A stretch of 26,868 nucleotides of DNA from JBFIHF01 sp964411125. GTDB taxonomy: Bacteria; Myxococcota_A; Bradymonadia; Bradymonadales; Bradymonadaceae. The translations under genes and the position numbers were made by a program. The DNA is taken from NCBI GenBank assembly GCA_964411125.1, contig CAYPJU010000085.1, positions 1 through 26,868 of the forward strand. Reading direction: 5' to 3'. Under the pieces are notes generated by a model. It searched no databases. It was given only the letters and a program-made list of their open reading frames with translations, and was not told where the DNA came from. Below are positions 7,460-14,931 of this stretch, piece after piece; position 1 is the first letter of the stretch, and each line of letters starts with the position of its first letter.

Positions 7460-9214
7460 ATGAAATGCGCACGATTGGCCGCGATTGCCGCCGTCACCAT
7501 CTGCCTAGCCGCGTGCGGCGGAAACAACGGCAACAACGGCACAAACAACGGCACCGCCGGTTCGAACAACGGCACGTCCGGTTCCAACAACGGCACGAGC
7601 TCCGGGACCAACAACGGGACCGGTGGAACGAACAACGGCACGACGGCCGGGACGAACAACGGCACCACTGGCGGGACAAACAACGGCGTGCCGGAGTGCG
7701 AGGGGACGTGCGCCGCGGAGGCGAGCTGCGTCGTGGACCAGGGCGCGGGCACCGCAACCTGTGTCTGCGATGCAGGATACGCGGGCGATGGTCTCACCTG
7801 CACCGATGTCGACGAGTGCGCCGACGCGACCGACAACTGCGCGGACAACGCGACCTGCACGAACGAGGCTGGTTCGTTCTCCTGCGCCTGCAATCCGGGC
7901 TTCGACGGCGACGGCGTGACGTGCGACGACATCGACGAATGCACCGCCGGCACCGACGATTGCGGAGCCAACGCCGAGTGCGCAAACATCCCCGGAGGAT
8001 TCACGTGCACATGCGCGGCCGGCTACGTCGGCGACGGCGTCACCTGCGCGGACATCGACGAATGTGCGCGCGGCACGGACAACTGCGACGCGGCGGCCGC
8101 GTGCACGAACGTGGACGGTTCGTTCACCTGTGCGTGCGGAAGCGGCTACGTCGACACCAACGGTGACGGCACGGACTGCACGCCGGAGAACGCCTGCCAG
8201 ATGGCGCTCGACAACTGCGACGCCAATGCCGTTTGCGTCGACCTCAACCCGGGGTTCTCATGCACCTGCCCGGCCGGCTACACCGACACCAACGGCGACG
8301 GAACGCTCTGCACCGACGTCGACGAGTGCGCCGCCGACCTCGACCTCTGTGACGAGAACGCGACCTGCACGAACGAAGACGGCGGATACATTTGCGCGTG
8401 CGACGCCCCCTACGTGGGCGACGGGTTCTTCTGCGACGCCGAGGAGATCATCGGAGCGTTGACCGAGCAGGACCCCGGGACGTTCGAAGATGGAACGCTC
8501 GCGGCGAGCTGCACGGAGTACCGTTACCCGATGGCACCGTACGCGTACGGGGACGCGGGGAACGGATTTTACAAGATTCAGCCTCCGAACCGCGCGCCGA
8601 TCGTGGTCGAGTGTGACATGGACTTCGACGGCGGCGGTTGGACGATCATCAGCGCCGCCAAGGGGGCCGAGTTCGGTGTGACGATGACGGACATCACGAA
8701 TTCGGGTGGATGCTCGATGGCGGACGACAAGCCATCCGGCCGCGCTGTGGGCGACCTCGCGTGCCGCTTCGACTACGACCTCGGGTTCGAGTTCGACGAG
8801 GTCAACCACGGTCGAACGACGATGTTCTACACGGGGCTGTCGAACGGAGATCTGAACGACGCAGCGGATCCGCTCCATCCGACTCTCGGCTGGGTCGACA
8901 AGGATTGGGGCACCCCGTACTGCGGCGACCCCGATTTCGTCGGCGACCTTTGGTGGGGAGTTCCGGGGGACGCTTCGCCTGGCCATTCGGTTGCACTCGG
9001 GCTGCTGACGCTGATCGGTCAGACTCCGACTTCTTGCGCGCCGACGTTCCAGGTGACGACGATGGAATTTGGGCCGCCCGCCGCGGATTCTACGTTCCAG
9101 GTGACGCGAAGCTCCGTCCTGCGGTTCGAGCTCGGCTACACGAGCGCGGAAGATCGAGGGTGGGAGTGGACCGACGGAGCAGTCTGGGTCCGCGACTCGG
9201 CGCTCGTCCCCTGA
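7460..9214 (+). CDS. Lipoprotein with six EGF-like repeats and a fibrinogen-like C-terminal domain
   Basis: A 584-residue lipoprotein. The start at 7460 is preceded by GGGGA and gives a signal peptide ending in lipobox LAAC (Cys19). Residues 22-76 are a linker of eight Asn-Asn-Gly units, mostly NNGT. Six EGF-like repeats of 35-44 residues follow (about 80-114, 115-155, 156-196, 197-240, 241-284 and 285-325). Four begin with the calcium-binding signature D-[VI]-D-E-C and most end in GYxGDGxxC-type turns. Repeats 4 and 5 carry an extra DTNGDGT loop that looks like another calcium site. The remaining 260 residues resemble the fibrinogen C-terminal domain: GNGFYKIQPP, then VVECDMDFDGGGWTII at about 382-397. 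This is a metazoan-style adhesion layout on a bacterial lipid anchor. The likely role is calcium-dependent binding at the cell surface, perhaps to glycans or neighbouring cells. The CAP-domain gene lies 22 bases downstream and is probably cotranscribed. Confidence 0.88.
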   Translation: MKCARLAAIAAVTICLAACGGNNGNNGTNNGTAGSNNGTSGSNNGTSSGTNNGTGGTNNGTTAGTNNGTTGGTNNGVPECEGTCAAEASCVVDQGAGTATCVCDAGYAGDGLTCTDVDECADATDNCADNATCTNEAGSFSCACNPGFDGDGVTCDDIDECTAGTDDCGANAECANIPGGFTCTCAAGYVGDGVTCADIDECARGTDNCDAAAACTNVDGSFTCACGSGYVDTNGDGTDCTPENACQMALDNCDANAVCVDLNPGFSCTCPAGYTDTNGDGTLCTDVDECAADLDLCDENATCTNEDGGYICACDAPYVGDGFFCDAEEIIGALTEQDPGTFEDGTLAASCTEYRYPMAPYAYGDAGNGFYKIQPPNRAPIVVECDMDFDGGGWTIISAAKGAEFGVTMTDITNSGGCSMADDKPSGRAVGDLACRFDYDLGFEFDEVNHGRTTMFYTGLSNGDLNDAADPLHPTLGWVDKDWGTPYCGDPDFVGDLWWGVPGDASPGHSVALGLLTLIGQTPTSCAPTFQVTTMEFGPPAADSTFQVTRSSVLRFELGYTSAEDRGWEWTDGAVWVRDSALVP

Positions 9215-9236
9215 ACGCCCCCCGCGCCGAGGCGCC

Positions 9237-9890
9237 ATGAAGAAGTTCGTCGTACTCGTAATGCTTCTCGCCGTTTCGTCGTTCGGCTGTGGTTCGACGA
9301 CGGTGCGCCCCACCAACGTCAAAGACCCCCAGCTGCAGCGCACCATCGACTTCGAGCGCGTCGACTACGACGCGCTCGAGTCGGCGATCATCGTGATGAC
9401 CAACCAGGTACGAGCGGAACGCGACCTCGCGCCGCTCCCCCGCCACCGAGTTCTCGCGGCAGCGAGCCGTCGGTATGCGGAGAAGATGGTGGCCGAAGAG
9501 TTTCTCGCGCATCTCGACCCGAACACCCCCGCGCTGCGGACCCCCGAAGACCGAATCCGGGCTGCCGGAGGAGCGAACGCGAAGGCCGCGGAGAACATCG
9601 CCGATGTTCCGGCGATGCAGCTCCTCCCCGGCGAGCCGTTCTACGTGGTGGACCCGGAGCCACCGGTCTTGTCGCGCGAGCCGGATGGCCCGCCGATCCC
9701 CGCCCACACTTACATCGGGTATGCGGCCACGGTGGTGGAGGGGTGGATGAATTCTCCCGGACATCGACGCAACCTGCTCGATCCCGAGGCGGTCGAAATC
9801 GGAGTCGGCGCGGCGATGTACCGCCAGTCGGGCGTCCCTGCGTTCGTGGTGGTCCAGAAGTTCCAGCTCTACGAGCCGCTACAGGATTAG
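9237..9890 (+). CDS. CAP-domain (SCP/PR1-like) lipoprotein
   Basis: A 217-residue exported protein with lipobox SFGC (Cys18). The CAP domain begins with AIIVMTNQVRAERDLAPL, followed by AASRRYAEKMVAEEFLAHLDP, where the His is one of the conserved cavity residues. AENIA supplies the conserved Glu, and GWMNSPGHRRNLLDP supplies the second His. The end (AFVVVQKFQLY) is the usual last strand. An insert of about 30 residues rich in Pro (ADVPAMQLLPGEPF through PPIPAHTY) separates ENIA from GWMNS and is longer than in typical bacterial members. CAP proteins are extracellular or periplasmic, and their bacterial functions are mostly unknown. The gene follows the EGF lipoprotein closely, so both may act at the same surface. 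Its stop codon overlaps that of the CBS gene. Confidence 0.9.
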   Translation: MKKFVVLVMLLAVSSFGCGSTTVRPTNVKDPQLQRTIDFERVDYDALESAIIVMTNQVRAERDLAPLPRHRVLAAASRRYAEKMVAEEFLAHLDPNTPALRTPEDRIRAAGGANAKAAENIADVPAMQLLPGEPFYVVDPEPPVLSREPDGPPIPAHTYIGYAATVVEGWMNSPGHRRNLLDPEAVEIGVGAAMYRQSGVPAFVVVQKFQLYEPLQD

Positions 9891-10336
9891 TTCGTCTTGC
9901 GGGCCGACGAGCTGGATGGCTCGGAGATGATGCTGACGAGACGTCCGGTGTCCGCGCGTGAGTCGTGCCGCGCGATGTCCGCCTGCGAAAGGACGCCGCA
10001 GAAATGCCCGTCCGAGTCGACGACTACGAGGCGACGGATCATGTGCTTCGTCATCAGCTCCTCGGCGTCACTGAGGGGCTGGTTCTTCTCGATGCAGACC
10101 GGCGACGTGGACATCGCTTGTTCGGCGGTGCAATCGCGCGTCGTCTTCCCCTCGGCGACGATACGGCAGGCGATGTCACGGTCGGTGACGGTGCCGACCA
10201 CGGAGAGTTCGCCGTTCTTCTCGACGACCGGGATCATCCCACAGTCGTGCTCGACCATCATTCGGGCGACGTCTTCGATCGGGGTGCTCTTGTCGCAGCT
10301 CGCGACGTTGGTGCTCATGATTTCGTGAACTTTCAT
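9887..10336 (-). CDS. Two-CBS-domain protein
   Basis: A 149-residue soluble protein made almost wholly of a CBS pair. CBS1 covers about residues 5-60 (IMSTNVASC through VVGTVTDRDIA) and CBS2 about 75-127 (AMSTSPVCI through RRLVVVDSDGHFCGVLSQADIA). The TDRDIA and SQADIA ends are the usual nucleotide-ribose-contacting motifs, so binding of an adenine nucleotide is likely. The second of two in-frame ATGs is chosen as start because GGAG lies eight bases before it; the first, at 10348, would add METP. The C-terminal tail is Ser-rich and ends with RKTN. Stand-alone CBS pairs act as energy-sensing regulators, and the partner here is unknown. The stop overlaps the CAP gene stop by four bases. Confidence 0.9.
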   Translation of the reverse strand: MKVHEIMSTNVASCDKSTPIEDVARMMVEHDCGMIPVVEKNGELSVVGTVTDRDIACRIVAEGKTTRDCTAEQAMSTSPVCIEKNQPLSDAEELMTKHMIRRLVVVDSDGHFCGVLSQADIARHDSRADTGRLVSIISEPSSSSARKTN

Positions 10337-10476
10337 TGGGGTCTCCATGGGTCCGTGTGAGTTCTTCCGCGTGCCGAAGCAACGTAAACAGGAGGAGGCC
10401 CGGGTCCATGAGACGGGGCGGGGGCTAGCTGGCGCGGGAATTGCGGGTCGGGCTCTGCTGAGTTACATCTGGGCCC

Positions 10477-11247
10477 GTGAAACGACTGCTCGCCATCTTC
10501 GGCCTGCTGCTGTTCGCAGCGGCCGGGCTCATCGTCTTTCTATTCGGGCCTTCCGACGAGGATTCGAATGACGGGTTCGACCCGCACTCACCTTCGGGCG
10601 AGCTGTCCGGGCCGGTCGACGCGGGGTCTGCCGCCCTCCCCTCCAACGGGAACGTTCCGCTTCCGGATCCGAACCTCGCACGCGAGAAGCTATGGGAGGA
10701 GAAACGAGATCTGGGGCCCCCTCCCGACGGTTTCGGGACGCACTTCGTGCAGACGGAGGAGCGATTCCAGAAGATGTTTCGCCGGGCGTTCACCGACGAG
10801 ATCGAGCTTTGTCTCGACGACGTTCGCCGCAAGGGCGAGGTGCTCGACGGACGGCTCGCGTTCAAGCTCCTGGCGAGCCCCCGTCCCGATTTCAGGGTGA
10901 ACTTCACGGTGACGTCGGTGGAGTACCGCGATCGCACGGACGGCTCGAACGTTCCGGCGCTCGGCTCGCTACCGGACGACGTGCGCCGCTGCGTGAAGGA
11001 CTCCGTCGAGAGCACCGACGTGCGGCTTAGCCTGTTCACGGCGCCGCTATTCGCGGTCACGAAACAACCCCGGCTCTACGTGGACTACGAGGTGTTGGAG
11101 GAGAGCCCGCTCGGCCCGGTGGAGATCGTCGAACCCCCGCCCCAGTTGGAGGAGCCGCAGGAGGAACCGGCCGCCCCGGCGGAAGTCGTATCGGACGCCG
11201 GGTCGCCGCCTGCGATCGACGCTGGCACGCCTACTGCGGAACCGTGA
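10477..11247 (+). CDS. Single-pass membrane protein of unknown function, AgmX/PglI-like pattern
   Basis: A 256-residue protein starting at GTG 10477, the first possible start after an in-frame stop. Residues 4-24 form one membrane helix (LLAIFGLLLFAAAGLIVFLFG), with most of the protein outside the cytoplasm. A Pro/Asp-rich region follows, then a folded part of about 100 residues with paired cysteines (IELCLDDV and VRRCVKDS), separated by strands such as LAFKLLASPRP and FRVNFTVTSVEY. Two Cys-bearing helices around a beta segment recall the C-terminal domain of myxobacterial AgmX/PglI-like proteins, but this is a pattern match only. The last 55 residues are low-complexity Pro/Glu/Ala. It converges with the next gene, overlapping it by 17 bases. 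Confidence 0.7.
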   Translation: MKRLLAIFGLLLFAAAGLIVFLFGPSDEDSNDGFDPHSPSGELSGPVDAGSAALPSNGNVPLPDPNLAREKLWEEKRDLGPPPDGFGTHFVQTEERFQKMFRRAFTDEIELCLDDVRRKGEVLDGRLAFKLLASPRPDFRVNFTVTSVEYRDRTDGSNVPALGSLPDDVRRCVKDSVESTDVRLSLFTAPLFAVTKQPRLYVDYEVLEESPLGPVEIVEPPPQLEEPQEEPAAPAEVVSDAGSPPAIDAGTPTAEP

Positions 11248-11941
11248 CCTCGCCGGCAGGCGAGTCGCCGAGGATGCGAGTAGCTTCGTCGCGAAGCCGC
11301 ATCGAGATTCGTTGGAACGCCGGGTGGTCTCCCGCCCAGATCCAGTTCGCGCCGTATCGAATCTGACAGCCGAGGAAGAGCCCGCGCTTCATGAGAGTGA
11401 GCACGGAGTACTCGTCGACGTCCGGGTACTCCTGGCCGAAGAGTCGAATCGCATAGGGCCCGGTCGGCACGAGCCGCAAGAGTTGCGTCGCGGATCCGCC
11501 CAGCACGCCAGTGTGCACGGGGCGCGACCACCCGGTCCCCGCCTCCATCACGTCGGTCTGCGCGTCGTCGTCTTCGTCGTCGGCGCTCGTGGAGGGGTGC
11601 AGAGCATCGGGGACGACCTCGGGCTCGACCGCCTCGGAGAGTTCTTCGTGGAACGAGAGCCACTCCCTGTCGTGGCGAGCTCCGTCGAACTCGAAGTTCT
11701 CGAGCGTCCGCGCCCAGGCGACCCAGATGTCGAAACCCGCGGGGGCGCCGTTCGTCGTTCGGTAGAGCGCCTCGCCGATGCTCCTCCAGCAATCGGCACC
11801 GGGTCCCTGGGTCTGCAGAAACTCGTGCGTCTGCTCGAGGTCGTCCGAGGTCGCCTGCCGCTGCATCATCTCGCCGAGGAGGCGGTAGAGTGCGGTTTCG
11901 GAATCAGCATAGCTACGGATTCGATGCCACTTGAAGGCCAT
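11231..11941 (-). CDS. Hypothetical protein, soluble, about 236 residues
   Basis: I do not recognise this family. The protein has no signal peptide or membrane helix. It starts with a helical part (FKWHRIRSYADSETALYRLL), continues with WRSIGEALYRTTNGAPAG and FDIWVAWARTLE, has an acidic middle (STSADDEDDDAQ) and ends with a beta/alpha region (LLRLVPTGPYAIRLFG through YGANWIWAGDHPAFQ). An in-frame GTG at 11950 would add MDT; neither start has a clear ribosome binding site. The codon usage and lack of stop codons over 700 bases support a real gene. It diverges from map, with about 150 bases between them. Confidence 0.65.
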   Translation of the reverse strand: MAFKWHRIRSYADSETALYRLLGEMMQRQATSDDLEQTHEFLQTQGPGADCWRSIGEALYRTTNGAPAGFDIWVAWARTLENFEFDGARHDREWLSFHEELSEAVEPEVVPDALHPSTSADDEDDDAQTDVMEAGTGWSRPVHTGVLGGSATQLLRLVPTGPYAIRLFGQEYPDVDEYSVLTLMKRGLFLGCQIRYGANWIWAGDHPAFQRISMRLRDEATRILGDSPAGEVTVPQ

Positions 11942-12091
11942 GGTGTCCACTCTGTGGGTTGGAGCGAAGGTGGTAGCAAAATCGTTGCGCGCTCACAAGA
12001 TGGCGATTGCCGGCATCGGGGGGCCGGATCGATAGACTTTTGGCGGTCGATCGGCTACCGATGGCGGCGGCCCATCCGTGCCGAGGTGACC

Positions 12092-12916
12092 ATGCTGAAA
12101 TCGAGACGACGTCGAGAGCTCGAGATTTTGTCGAGCGAAGAAAAGGGGAAGATGCGCGAGGCGGGGCTGCTCGCGTCCGAGCTCCTCGCGGAGTTGGGCG
12201 CCATGGCGAAGCCGGGCGTGTCGACCGCGGAGCTCGACGAATACGCGGTGGCGTTCGCGAAGAAGCACGGCGTGCGCAATGCCCCGCTCGGCTACAAGGG
12301 TTTCCCGCGCTCCATCTGTACCAGCCGCAACGAGGTGGTTTGCCACGGCATCCCGTCCCCGACGGAAATGCTGCGCGACGGCGACATCATCTCGATCGAC
12401 GTTACGCTGGTGAAAGACGACTTCCACGGCGACACGTGCGCCACGTTTTTCGTGGGCGAGGTCGCCGAAGACACGAGGCGTCTCGTCACCGTGACGGCGG
12501 CGAGCCTGGCCGAGGCGCTCAAGATCGTCCGCCCCGGCGTGCGCATTGGCGACATCGGATCCACGATTCAAAAGTACGTCGAGGGAGAGGGGTTTTCGGT
12601 GGTGCGCGAGTTTCAGGGACACGGCATCGGTCGGAAGTTTCACACGGCGCCGGACGTCCCTCACTTCGGCAAGCGCGGCACAGGCGTTCGCCTTCGGCGC
12701 GGAATGTCGTTCACGATCGAGCCGATGGTGAACGTAGGCGACTGGCCGGTGAAGATCCTCTCGGACGAATGGACGGCGGTGACGCGTGACGGCTCTCTGT
12801 CGGCCCAGTTCGAGCACACGATCGTCGTGACCGAAGAGGGCTTCGAAGCGATGACCGCCCCGGCCGGGGTGGATCCGTTGACAACTTCCCCGGGCGGCGT
12901 GGTGTCGCTCGGCTGA
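12092..12916 (+). CDS. map: Methionine aminopeptidase, type I
   Basis: A 274-residue cytosolic dinuclear metallopeptidase that removes the initiator methionine from new proteins. All five metal ligands can be placed: D103 (SIDVTL), D114 (HGDTCATF), H177 (GHGIGRKFH), E210 (FTIEPM) and E241 (QFEHT). H85 in EVVCHGIP and H184 are the conserved substrate-site histidines. The ATG at 12092 has GAGGTG just upstream. The frame is open further upstream, but that part overlaps the opposite gene and lacks protein character. The N-terminal extension of about 12 basic residues (MLKSRRRRELEIL) is slightly longer than in E. coli Map. It is not next to rpsB or secY-adka genes, where map often lies, so this may be one of two copies in the genome. 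Confidence 0.97.
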   Translation: MLKSRRRRELEILSSEEKGKMREAGLLASELLAELGAMAKPGVSTAELDEYAVAFAKKHGVRNAPLGYKGFPRSICTSRNEVVCHGIPSPTEMLRDGDIISIDVTLVKDDFHGDTCATFFVGEVAEDTRRLVTVTAASLAEALKIVRPGVRIGDIGSTIQKYVEGEGFSVVREFQGHGIGRKFHTAPDVPHFGKRGTGVRLRRGMSFTIEPMVNVGDWPVKILSDEWTAVTRDGSLSAQFEHTIVVTEEGFEAMTAPAGVDPLTTSPGGVVSLG

Positions 12917-13024
12917 TTCACGAACGATTCACATCTTCCTCACCGTGTTTCCACGGACGCTGCACGCCTCGTTCAGAACGACCTCGTACCTTCTGACTCG
13001 TCAACAACACGAGCAGGAGGCCCC

Positions 13025-13717
13025 ATGTCGTTCCAAGAGTTTCGTAGCCAGCTTCGTCGCCCCTCACGCATCAAGATGGACCGCAGCGTCGCCGCGACGG
13101 TGGGCCTCCTCGGCGGGGTCGCCATCTCCGCGGTCCTGCTGACCCTCGCCGGCGGAGGGCTCTTCTCGCTGACCGTCCCCGGGCTGACGCTCTACGCGAG
13201 CCTCCTTCCCCTGTCGGTCATCGTGGCGTTGAAGTACCTGGACGAGGACTCCCCGTCGCTGCCGGTGCTCGCGGCGCTGCGATACATGGCGATCTTCGTC
13301 GTCGCCTTCTTCGCGATGGAGTTGGTCCTCGGCGGGCCGCGCCTGGTGACCTTTTCGGAGGGAGGGCTCCTCGCCTCCGTCTTCGGAAGCTCGCTGTGGC
13401 TCCACAAGCTGGTCGGGTTCCGTCTCATCGCGACCGCCGCTCTCGCGGGTGTCGCGTTCACGGCGGTGAGCGACACGGAGTCGAAGCCGAGCAGCCCGTC
13501 GGCGACGTCGGCGTCGGCCCGCCAGCAGCACGCCGGGTACGCGGTCGCGATGGAAGCGGCGCTCGCGGAGCGTCGTCGCGAGAGCCTGCGTGCGATGGAG
13601 GAGTTCGACCGCCGGCTCGGCACGGAGGTCGTGAGAGACGAGACGACTTTCGGCTCCCCAGATATCGAGGAGGAATGCGAAGTGGCGGAGACGGTCTTGG
13701 AGCTGGTCGCGGCCTGA
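13025..13717 (+). CDS. Four-helix inner-membrane protein of unknown function
   Basis: A 230-residue protein preceded by a perfect AGGAGG ribosome binding site eight bases before the ATG. Four hydrophobic segments are visible at about 24-45, 47-69, 85-103 and 128-147. The C-terminal third is soluble and charged, with a likely coiled coil (MEAALAERRRESLRAMEEF) and an acidic end (DIEEECEVAETVLELV). The positive-inside rule, with RRPSRIKMDR before helix 1, places both ends in the cytoplasm. I do not recognise a family. It lies 108 bases after map and converges with the pilin-like gene, with a 10-base gap. Confidence 0.75.
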   Translation: MSFQEFRSQLRRPSRIKMDRSVAATVGLLGGVAISAVLLTLAGGGLFSLTVPGLTLYASLLPLSVIVALKYLDEDSPSLPVLAALRYMAIFVVAFFAMELVLGGPRLVTFSEGGLLASVFGSSLWLHKLVGFRLIATAALAGVAFTAVSDTESKPSSPSATSASARQQHAGYAVAMEAALAERRRESLRAMEEFDRRLGTEVVRDETTFGSPDIEEECEVAETVLELVAA

Positions 13718-13727
13718 CGGCCGAACC

Positions 13728-14780
13728 TCAGTGCGATTCCCAGTCGGGATGCGTGGTCGCGTCGGGGTCCATCCCGCCCCCCCTCGAACCCCTCTTCGCC
13801 CCCTTCAAAGTCGCCGCAAGTTCACGCGAGTCCTCTTCGAGATCGCTCTGGTTTCGCGGCAAAGCATGACGGTCCAGCGTGTCGGCGTTCTCGCGAACGA
13901 TGGGCTGCGGGCCCGATTCACGGACCACGGTCGCGTCGGACTCGTCGACGATCCCGAGCGCGGCCGATTCCAGCAGCTCGCCGACCCCGGGTCCGCCATC
14001 GTCGCTGGTGATGGTTGGATCTTCCATTTCGAACATCCGATCGGTCCTGGGCCTGGCCGCCTCGAACATCCGGTCGGTTCGGGGCCGGGAACCCAGGTCC
14101 TCCATCTGCGGCTTCGCCGAAGGGGAGACGGCGCTGAAAGGAATCTCGTCGTTGCCACGGATCGCTCGCATGCGTTCGGAGGTCGGCTTCGGCTCGGCCG
14201 AGACGGTCCGTTCGGGGTCCATGGCTCGAAACTCGGACAGGTCCACGGGCGAGTCGTTGCTCGTGACCGTCAGATCGGAGGGGTCCGCTTGCTTTGCCCA
14301 GTCGAGCGGCTGAATCTCGAGAGCCCCTTCAATCTGCGCCGAGCGGGCCTTGGCCTCTTCCCCGAGGGCCCGCAGCTCCTCCATCCCGTCCGCGGACATC
14401 TGATCGGGATCGAGCAGCGGGGTGAGGAAGGGGAACCGGCCCACTGCGCCGACGAGGACACGATGACGCGTCCGACGGGCCCGCGACGAGAGCATCGGGC
14501 TGACAAAGAAGAGGAAGAAGCCGGTCACCACGAAGGTGAACCCGACGTAGAGCAGCGGGTTGGTCTCGTCTCTCTCGATCGGACGGCCGTCGGCGAGCGT
14601 CCGAGGACGAGGCTCCTCGTCTCCTAGGAGGCGCGCGGCGAATTCGTAGCGAGCGGCCAGCTTCGGACCGAACACCATCAAGCCACCACCGACGAGCAGC
14701 ACCGCGAAGAGCAACACGAGGAGCTTCTCCGTGAGTGCAGCCCCCCGAGGTTTTCGCAACCATCGTGGGAGTCTTTTCAT
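13728..14780 (-). CDS. Two-helix membrane protein with a Flp/TadE-like N-terminus
   Basis: A 350-residue protein whose first 40 residues read like a type IV-b pilin or pseudopilin: a basic stretch (RLPRWLRKPRG), then AALTE and a hydrophobic helix at about 18-38. G13/A14 with Glu at +5 would be a prepilin peptidase site. A second helix follows at about 76-97 (YVGFTFVVTGFFLFFVSP). After it come 250 residues of acidic, probably disordered sequence with no Cys. This part has a direct 9-residue repeat (RPRTDRMFE twice, separated by AA). The protein is far too long for a Flp pilin and has a second helix, so it may instead be a membrane scaffold whose helix only resembles a pilin. No other tad or pil gene is in the window. 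The upstream region holds two hairpins and an inverted repeat, described separately. Confidence 0.7.
   Translation of the reverse strand: MKRLPRWLRKPRGAALTEKLLVLLFAVLLVGGGLMVFGPKLAARYEFAARLLGDEEPRPRTLADGRPIERDETNPLLYVGFTFVVTGFFLFFVSPMLSSRARRTRHRVLVGAVGRFPFLTPLLDPDQMSADGMEELRALGEEAKARSAQIEGALEIQPLDWAKQADPSDLTVTSNDSPVDLSEFRAMDPERTVSAEPKPTSERMRAIRGNDEIPFSAVSPSAKPQMEDLGSRPRTDRMFEAARPRTDRMFEMEDPTITSDDGGPGVGELLESAALGIVDESDATVVRESGPQPIVRENADTLDRHALPRNQSDLEEDSRELAATLKGAKRGSRGGGMDPDATTHPDWESH
14028..14087 (-). repeat. In-frame tandem repeat in the pilin-like gene
   Basis: Two copies of a 27-base unit encode RPRTDRMFE in succession with two Ala codons between them. The copies differ at several third codon positions, so the protein repeat is better kept than the DNA repeat, suggesting selection on the peptide rather than a very recent slip. 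Confidence 0.75.
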
Positions 14781-14798
14781 CTCTGATCCATCTCATCG

Positions 14799-14820
14799 GA
14801 AGTGTTGAGGGAAACACTTC
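14799..14820. promoter_or_regulatory. Perfect 8-base inverted repeat, candidate operator of the pilin-like gene
   Basis: GAAGTGTT and AACACTTC are separated by GAGGGA. The repeat lies 18 bases upstream of the ATG at 14780, directly downstream of a minus-strand TTGACG. It could be a repressor site or a hairpin at the start of the message. Confidence 0.35.
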
Positions 14821-14845
14821 TCGCGTCAACCAGTCCCACAACCAG

Positions 14846-14875
14846 AAAGGGCGCCGCTGTGGAGCGACGCCCTTT
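14846..14875. terminator. Strong bidirectional hairpin upstream of the pilin-like gene
   Basis: The left arm (14846-14858, AAAGGGCGCCGCT) pairs with the right arm (14863-14875, AGCGACGCCCTTT) with one mismatch and a GTGG loop. The A-rich 5' foot and T-rich 3' foot resemble a two-way intrinsic terminator, although the T tract is only three bases before C/T-mixed sequence. It might insulate the two divergent genes or act as an attenuator in the minus-strand leader. Confidence 0.5.
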
Positions 14876-14879
14876 CCGG

Positions 14880-14931
14880 GGTGGTGGTGGTACCAGTTGT
14901 GTCGCCGGGTGGTGGTGGTGGTGGTGGTGGT
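14880..14931. repeat. GGT triplet microsatellite, two runs
   Basis: Four GGT units at 14880-14891 and eight at 14908-14931 are separated by a 16-base unique stretch. Triplet runs of this length are unusual in bacterial intergenic DNA and could vary in copy number. In one minus-strand frame the long run reads as seven His codons. Confidence 0.85.

Noticed and set aside
6040..8010. Very long minus-strand frame over the EGF lipoprotein and TPR region
   Set aside because: Its N-terminal part with VPLFVPPVVPL-like repeats is the antisense of the NNGT tract, and the rest is Arg-rich. The genes at 6399 and 7460 have clear signals and motifs and explain the DNA.
7460..9214. Recent horizontal transfer of the EGF/fibrinogen gene from an animal
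   Set aside because: Base composition and codon use look like the neighbours, the protein has a bacterial lipobox and the same NNGT linker as another local gene. If domains were acquired, it was long ago.
11312..12091. N-terminal extension of methionine aminopeptidase by 260 residues
   Set aside because: The extension overlaps the opposite gene, has no protein-like motif, and the ATG at 12092 has a good GAGGTG site and the expected family N-terminus.
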